DNA of 64,000 nucleotides from Marispirochaeta sp964554875. GTDB taxonomy: Bacteria > Spirochaetota > Spirochaetia > JC444 > Marispirochaetaceae. The notes below the pieces were generated by a model. It ran no database searches and was not told where the DNA came from. It worked only from the letters and a program-made list of their open reading frames with translations. The stretch covers positions 1-64,000 of the forward strand of contig CAZKQJ010000016.1 of assembly GCA_964554875.1 (NCBI GenBank), written 5' to 3'. The position numbers and the translations under genes were made by a program. This document shows, one piece after another, positions 61,286-64,000 of the stretch; the first letter of the stretch is position 1, and every line of letters begins with the position of its first letter.

Positions 61286-64000
61286 GATTTCTGTCTCCTT
61301 TTGAGGGCCCGCTTTTCCGCCCGGCCGTTAAAGAGGGCGTACAGAACCGGAACCAGAAAGAGGGTCAGCAGGGTTGCGACGGAAAGGCCTCCCACAACGG
61401 TTTTTCCGATGGGCTGGACCAGTTCCGCACCCTCGCCTGCAAAAAAGGCCATGGGCACCAGCGCAAGGATGGTGGTAAGGCTGGTCATGAGGATGGGGCG
61501 CAGACGGTTTCCCCCCGCTTCGATGCAGGCCTCGGTAATGGACATGCCCCGCTTGCGAAGCAGATTGGTGTAGTCTACCAAAACGATACCGTTGTTGACG
61601 ACAATCCCCACCAGCATGACCAGGCCCACGGCGGTGAAGATGCTGAAACTCTGGCCGGTCAGGATGTATATGAGGATGACCCCCACCAGTACCAGGGGGA
61701 TGGTAAAAAAGATGATAAAGGGGTCCAGGAAGGATTCGAACTGGCTTGCCATGACACCGAAAACCAGCAGAATCGAGATGATCAGGATGACTACGAACTT
61801 CATTCCGTATTCCATTAATTCCGCGTAGTCGCCGGAGTACTCCAGCACAACGTTCTCGTTGGCAGGTATTCTGTCGGCAATCAGCCTCCTGAGGCTGAGT
61901 TCCACCTCCTGGAGCTTTGCGCCCGGCGCCAGGCCTCCCTGCACATGGATGGTTCGGGTCTGGTTTTCGCGGTTTATGCTTACCGGCCCGGTGGTTTTCC
62001 TGGTTGAGGCGAAACTGGCCAGGGGAATACGCTGCCCGGCGCTGTTGACCACAAAGATCTTTTCCAGGTCCGGGATTTCATTGCGGTCCTCCTCGGGCAG
62101 GATAACCAGAATATCGTACTCGTTGCCTTCATCGTTAAAGCGGGAGGCGATAGCTCCCTCCACGTTTGCCCGGATCTCCTGACCTATGGAAGCCATGGTC
62201 AGGCCCAGTTCGTAGGCCCGGTCGCGGTCGATTACAATGTCCAGTTCCGGCAGTCCCTCCTGCAGAGATACCACCGGTTCGGTAATCTCGGGGATCTCCT
62301 CTTTTATCAGGTCCCGTATCCGGTAGGCGGTTTCCCTGCCCAGCTCCATGTTATCGGTTTTGACCAGCACGTCGATGGGGGTCCCGCCGCCTCCCGGACC
62401 GCCGGAGGTAAACTTGAAGACCGCCGAGGGAAACTCGTCAAAGTGGGAGCGGAGGATCTGCTCTACCTGGGTCGAGGTTTCCACCCGCTCCTGGTAGGGC
62501 GGGAGGGTTATACTCAGGGTCCCCTTGTGGGTCTGCAGGCTCCCGAGAAAACCGAAGAAGCTTCGCTCTCCCGCCGAGACGATCAGACTGGAATAGGCCT
62601 GGATTTCATCCCGGGCGATGTTTTCGATCTGGCGCATAACGTCCTTGGTTATCTCCAGCCTGGTTCCCAGGGGAAGCTCGACACTGAGCTCGATAAAGTC
62701 GTCGTCCATCTCCGGCATGAACTCGTAGCTGGCGATTGTAAGAAGAGAGAGACTCCCTGCAAAAATCAGCAGAACCAGAAGTATGGTAAGCAGCTTGTGC
62801 CGCAGAACCCTGGTCAGGGCGCGCTTGTAGAGCTCGTCCAGGGCATTGAAAAAGCCGCCCAGAAAATCGTCGATTTTCTTTGAAAGACCTTTGCGCGGAC
62901 GCTGCATGTTTGAACGGATGGGCAGATAGTGGCTGGAAAGTACCGGGACCAGGAACATGGCAACCGAAAGGGAAGAAAGCAGTGAGATAACCACTGTAAA
63001 GGAGAGACCGGCGAAGAGTTCCCCGATCATTGCCAGCTGGGACTTGAATATCGCCAGGGGCGCAAAAACGCAGATTGTCGTCAGGGTCGAGGCGACAATG
63101 GCGTTGATCATCTCCTGGGTCCCCAGGATTGCGGAGGTTTTGAGCTTTGCCCCCTTTTCGCGATAGCGGAAGATGTTCTCCAGGATAACGATTGAGTTGT
63201 CCACCAGCATACCGATTCCCAGGGCAAGCCCCGAGAGGGTCATAATGTTCAGTGTCAGGCCGGAAAAGTACATCAGCATCAGGGTAATGACAAAGGAGAT
63301 GGGAATGGTCAGGCCGATAATCAGGGTGGTGCGAAAGCTCCGCAGAAAGAGAAGCAGGATTACCACGGCCAGAACACCCCCGGTTATGGCGGAACTGGAG
63401 ACCTGCTGCAGGGAAGCCCGGATTATCTTGGTGGTATCGTAGATGACCGCCATCTGAACTCCCGCGGGCAGCTCGGTATTGATGCGCCTGATACGCTCAA
63501 GAACGTTGTCGGCGGTTCTGACCGAATTGGTGCCGCTCTGTTTCTGGACGGTGAGAAAAACCCCGTCTTTTCCGTTAATAAAGATGGCGTTGGTCTCATC
63601 GGCATACCCGTCGTAGACATTGGCAATGTCTCCCAGGCGTATTGTCTGGGTGGGGCTGTATCCTGCGTTCACTGACGCGCCGGAGCTTTTCGCTTTGTAG
63701 GCGATAACCGAGTTCCGGATCTGGTCGATGGACTTAAAATCCCCGGCGGTACTGACAAGGTAGTTGATGTTACCCTCGCCGATGGACCCCCCCGACAGAG
63801 AGACGTTCTGCTGCTGCAGCATGCCCTGGATCTGTGTCAGGGTAAGGTTGTAGGCTTCCAGACGGTTCTGGGGTACCTCCACCCGGATAATCCGCTGACG
63901 GCCGCCCGCCACGCTGACCAGGGCAACTCCCTCGACCTGCTCCAGCCGGGGCTGGATGATCTTTTCCGCGATTTCCCGCAGGTCTTCGGGGCTCCGGTTT
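61282..64000 (-). CDS. efflux RND transporter permease (AcrB/MexB type), 5' part outside the window
   Basis: The reading frame is open to the right edge, so the N-terminus is missing; about 905 residues are visible. It includes an outer loop (ALVSVAGGRQRIIRVEVPQN), a first block of membrane segments with LDAYNLTLT-type docking text, GMLVDNSIVILENIFRYREK (the usual Asp-Asn charge relay, here VDNS), a second outer domain and a final membrane block ending LVPVLYALFNGRAEKRALKR. RND pumps export drugs, dyes, bile salts or metals through a periplasmic adaptor and an outer-membrane channel. Adaptor and channel genes may lie beyond the edge, and the substrate is unknown. Confidence 0.93.
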   Translation of the reverse strand, partial: NRSPEDLREIAEKIIQPRLEQVEGVALVSVAGGRQRIIRVEVPQNRLEAYNLTLTQIQGMLQQQNVSLSGGSIGEGNINYLVSTAGDFKSIDQIRNSVIAYKAKSSGASVNAGYSPTQTIRLGDIANVYDGYADETNAIFINGKDGVFLTVQKQSGTNSVRTADNVLERIRRINTELPAGVQMAVIYDTTKIIRASLQQVSSSAITGGVLAVVILLLFLRSFRTTLIIGLTIPISFVITLMLMYFSGLTLNIMTLSGLALGIGMLVDNSIVILENIFRYREKGAKLKTSAILGTQEMINAIVASTLTTICVFAPLAIFKSQLAMIGELFAGLSFTVVISLLSSLSVAMFLVPVLSSHYLPIRSNMQRPRKGLSKKIDDFLGGFFNALDELYKRALTRVLRHKLLTILLVLLIFAGSLSLLTIASYEFMPEMDDDFIELSVELPLGTRLEITKDVMRQIENIARDEIQAYSSLIVSAGERSFFGFLGSLQTHKGTLSITLPPYQERVETSTQVEQILRSHFDEFPSAVFKFTSGGPGGGGTPIDVLVKTDNMELGRETAYRIRDLIKEEIPEITEPVVSLQEGLPELDIVIDRDRAYELGLTMASIGQEIRANVEGAIASRFNDEGNEYDILVILPEEDRNEIPDLEKIFVVNSAGQRIPLASFASTRKTTGPVSINRENQTRTIHVQGGLAPGAKLQEVELSLRRLIADRIPANENVVLEYSGDYAELMEYGMKFVVILIISILLVFGVMASQFESFLDPFIIFFTIPLVLVGVILIYILTGQSFSIFTAVGLVMLVGIVVNNGIVLVDYTNLLRKRGMSITEACIEAGGNRLRPILMTSLTTILALVPMAFFAGEGAELVQPIGKTVVGGLSVATLLTLFLVPVLYALFNGRAEKRALKRRQKS

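Overview
The window looks like a chromosomal segment of a free-living, Gram-negative-type anaerobe or facultative bacterium. My best guess is a spirochaete of the Sediminispirochaeta/Marispirochaeta/Spirochaeta type. This rests on the overall gene mix (TRAP uptake, PAS-GGDEF-EAL signalling, an RND pump with a PG0541-type partner, an HU-like/DUF4469 protein as known from Treponema and Bacteroidetes). No rRNA or other decisive marker is present, so the assignment is an inference. I found no tRNA, rRNA, CRISPR array, transposase or phage gene.

Region 1 (1-9.1 kb) pairs glycan export/assembly (ABC flippase-type exporter, polyprenyl-phosphate GT2) with a complete sulfate activation set: SLC13-type anion permease, CysQ, CysD and a CysN-CysC fusion, which together make PAPS and remove PAP. 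No PAPS reductase or sulfite reductase is present in the window, and three sulfotransferases follow downstream. Sulfate activation here therefore probably serves sulfation of surface glycans rather than cysteine synthesis. A ParE/RelE-type toxin-antitoxin pair sits antisense between cysD and cysNC.

Region 2 (9.2-11.1 kb) holds a HicBA module bracketed by direct copies of a dispersed repeat, palindrome-rich non-coding DNA, and an HU-like/DUF4469 gene preceded by a 17-codon ORF with an excellent ribosome binding site.

Region 3 (11.1-42.5 kb) is a very long co-oriented surface-glycan locus. Its first 20 kb is visibly AT-rich (DegT aminotransferase, WbqC, methyltransferase, sulfotransferases, Wzx-like flippase, glycosyltransferases, Gmd, Fcl, a GT-C-like membrane protein). 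Then comes a full pseudaminic acid pathway (PseB, PseC, PseF, PseG and a PseH-PseI fusion) and two capsule-type transferases. A GC-rich block follows with a second nonulosonate pathway (SAF-less NeuB and a CMP-nonulosonate synthetase fused to a KdsC-like HAD phosphatase), a GT-B-like protein, a 648-residue nucleotidyltransferase/NDK-like/kinase-like fusion, a predicted outer-membrane protein, a beta-propeller phytase lipoprotein and a GT2.

Region 4 (42.5-46.6 kb) is a toxin-antitoxin island: MntA-HepT, HicBA, DUF4160/DUF2442 and BrnTA alternate with copies of the same dispersed repeat. One module is flanked by a 62-bp duplication (60/62 identical) that includes the first codons of the neighbouring kinase gene. 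This is the strongest hint in the window of an undescribed way in which TA cassettes spread.

Region 5 (46.6-64 kb) is ordinary chromosome: an SDR, an SRPBCC protein, a GNAT, a secreted protein behind a Fur-box-like site, a beta-carbonic anhydrase, a GntR/TRAP/sugar-isomerase/cupin uptake and catabolism module, a YgiQ-type radical SAM protein, a PAS-GGDEF-EAL protein, a small membrane protein, a tRNA-dihydrouridine synthase, a PG0541-type protein and the 3' part of an RND pump running off the window end.
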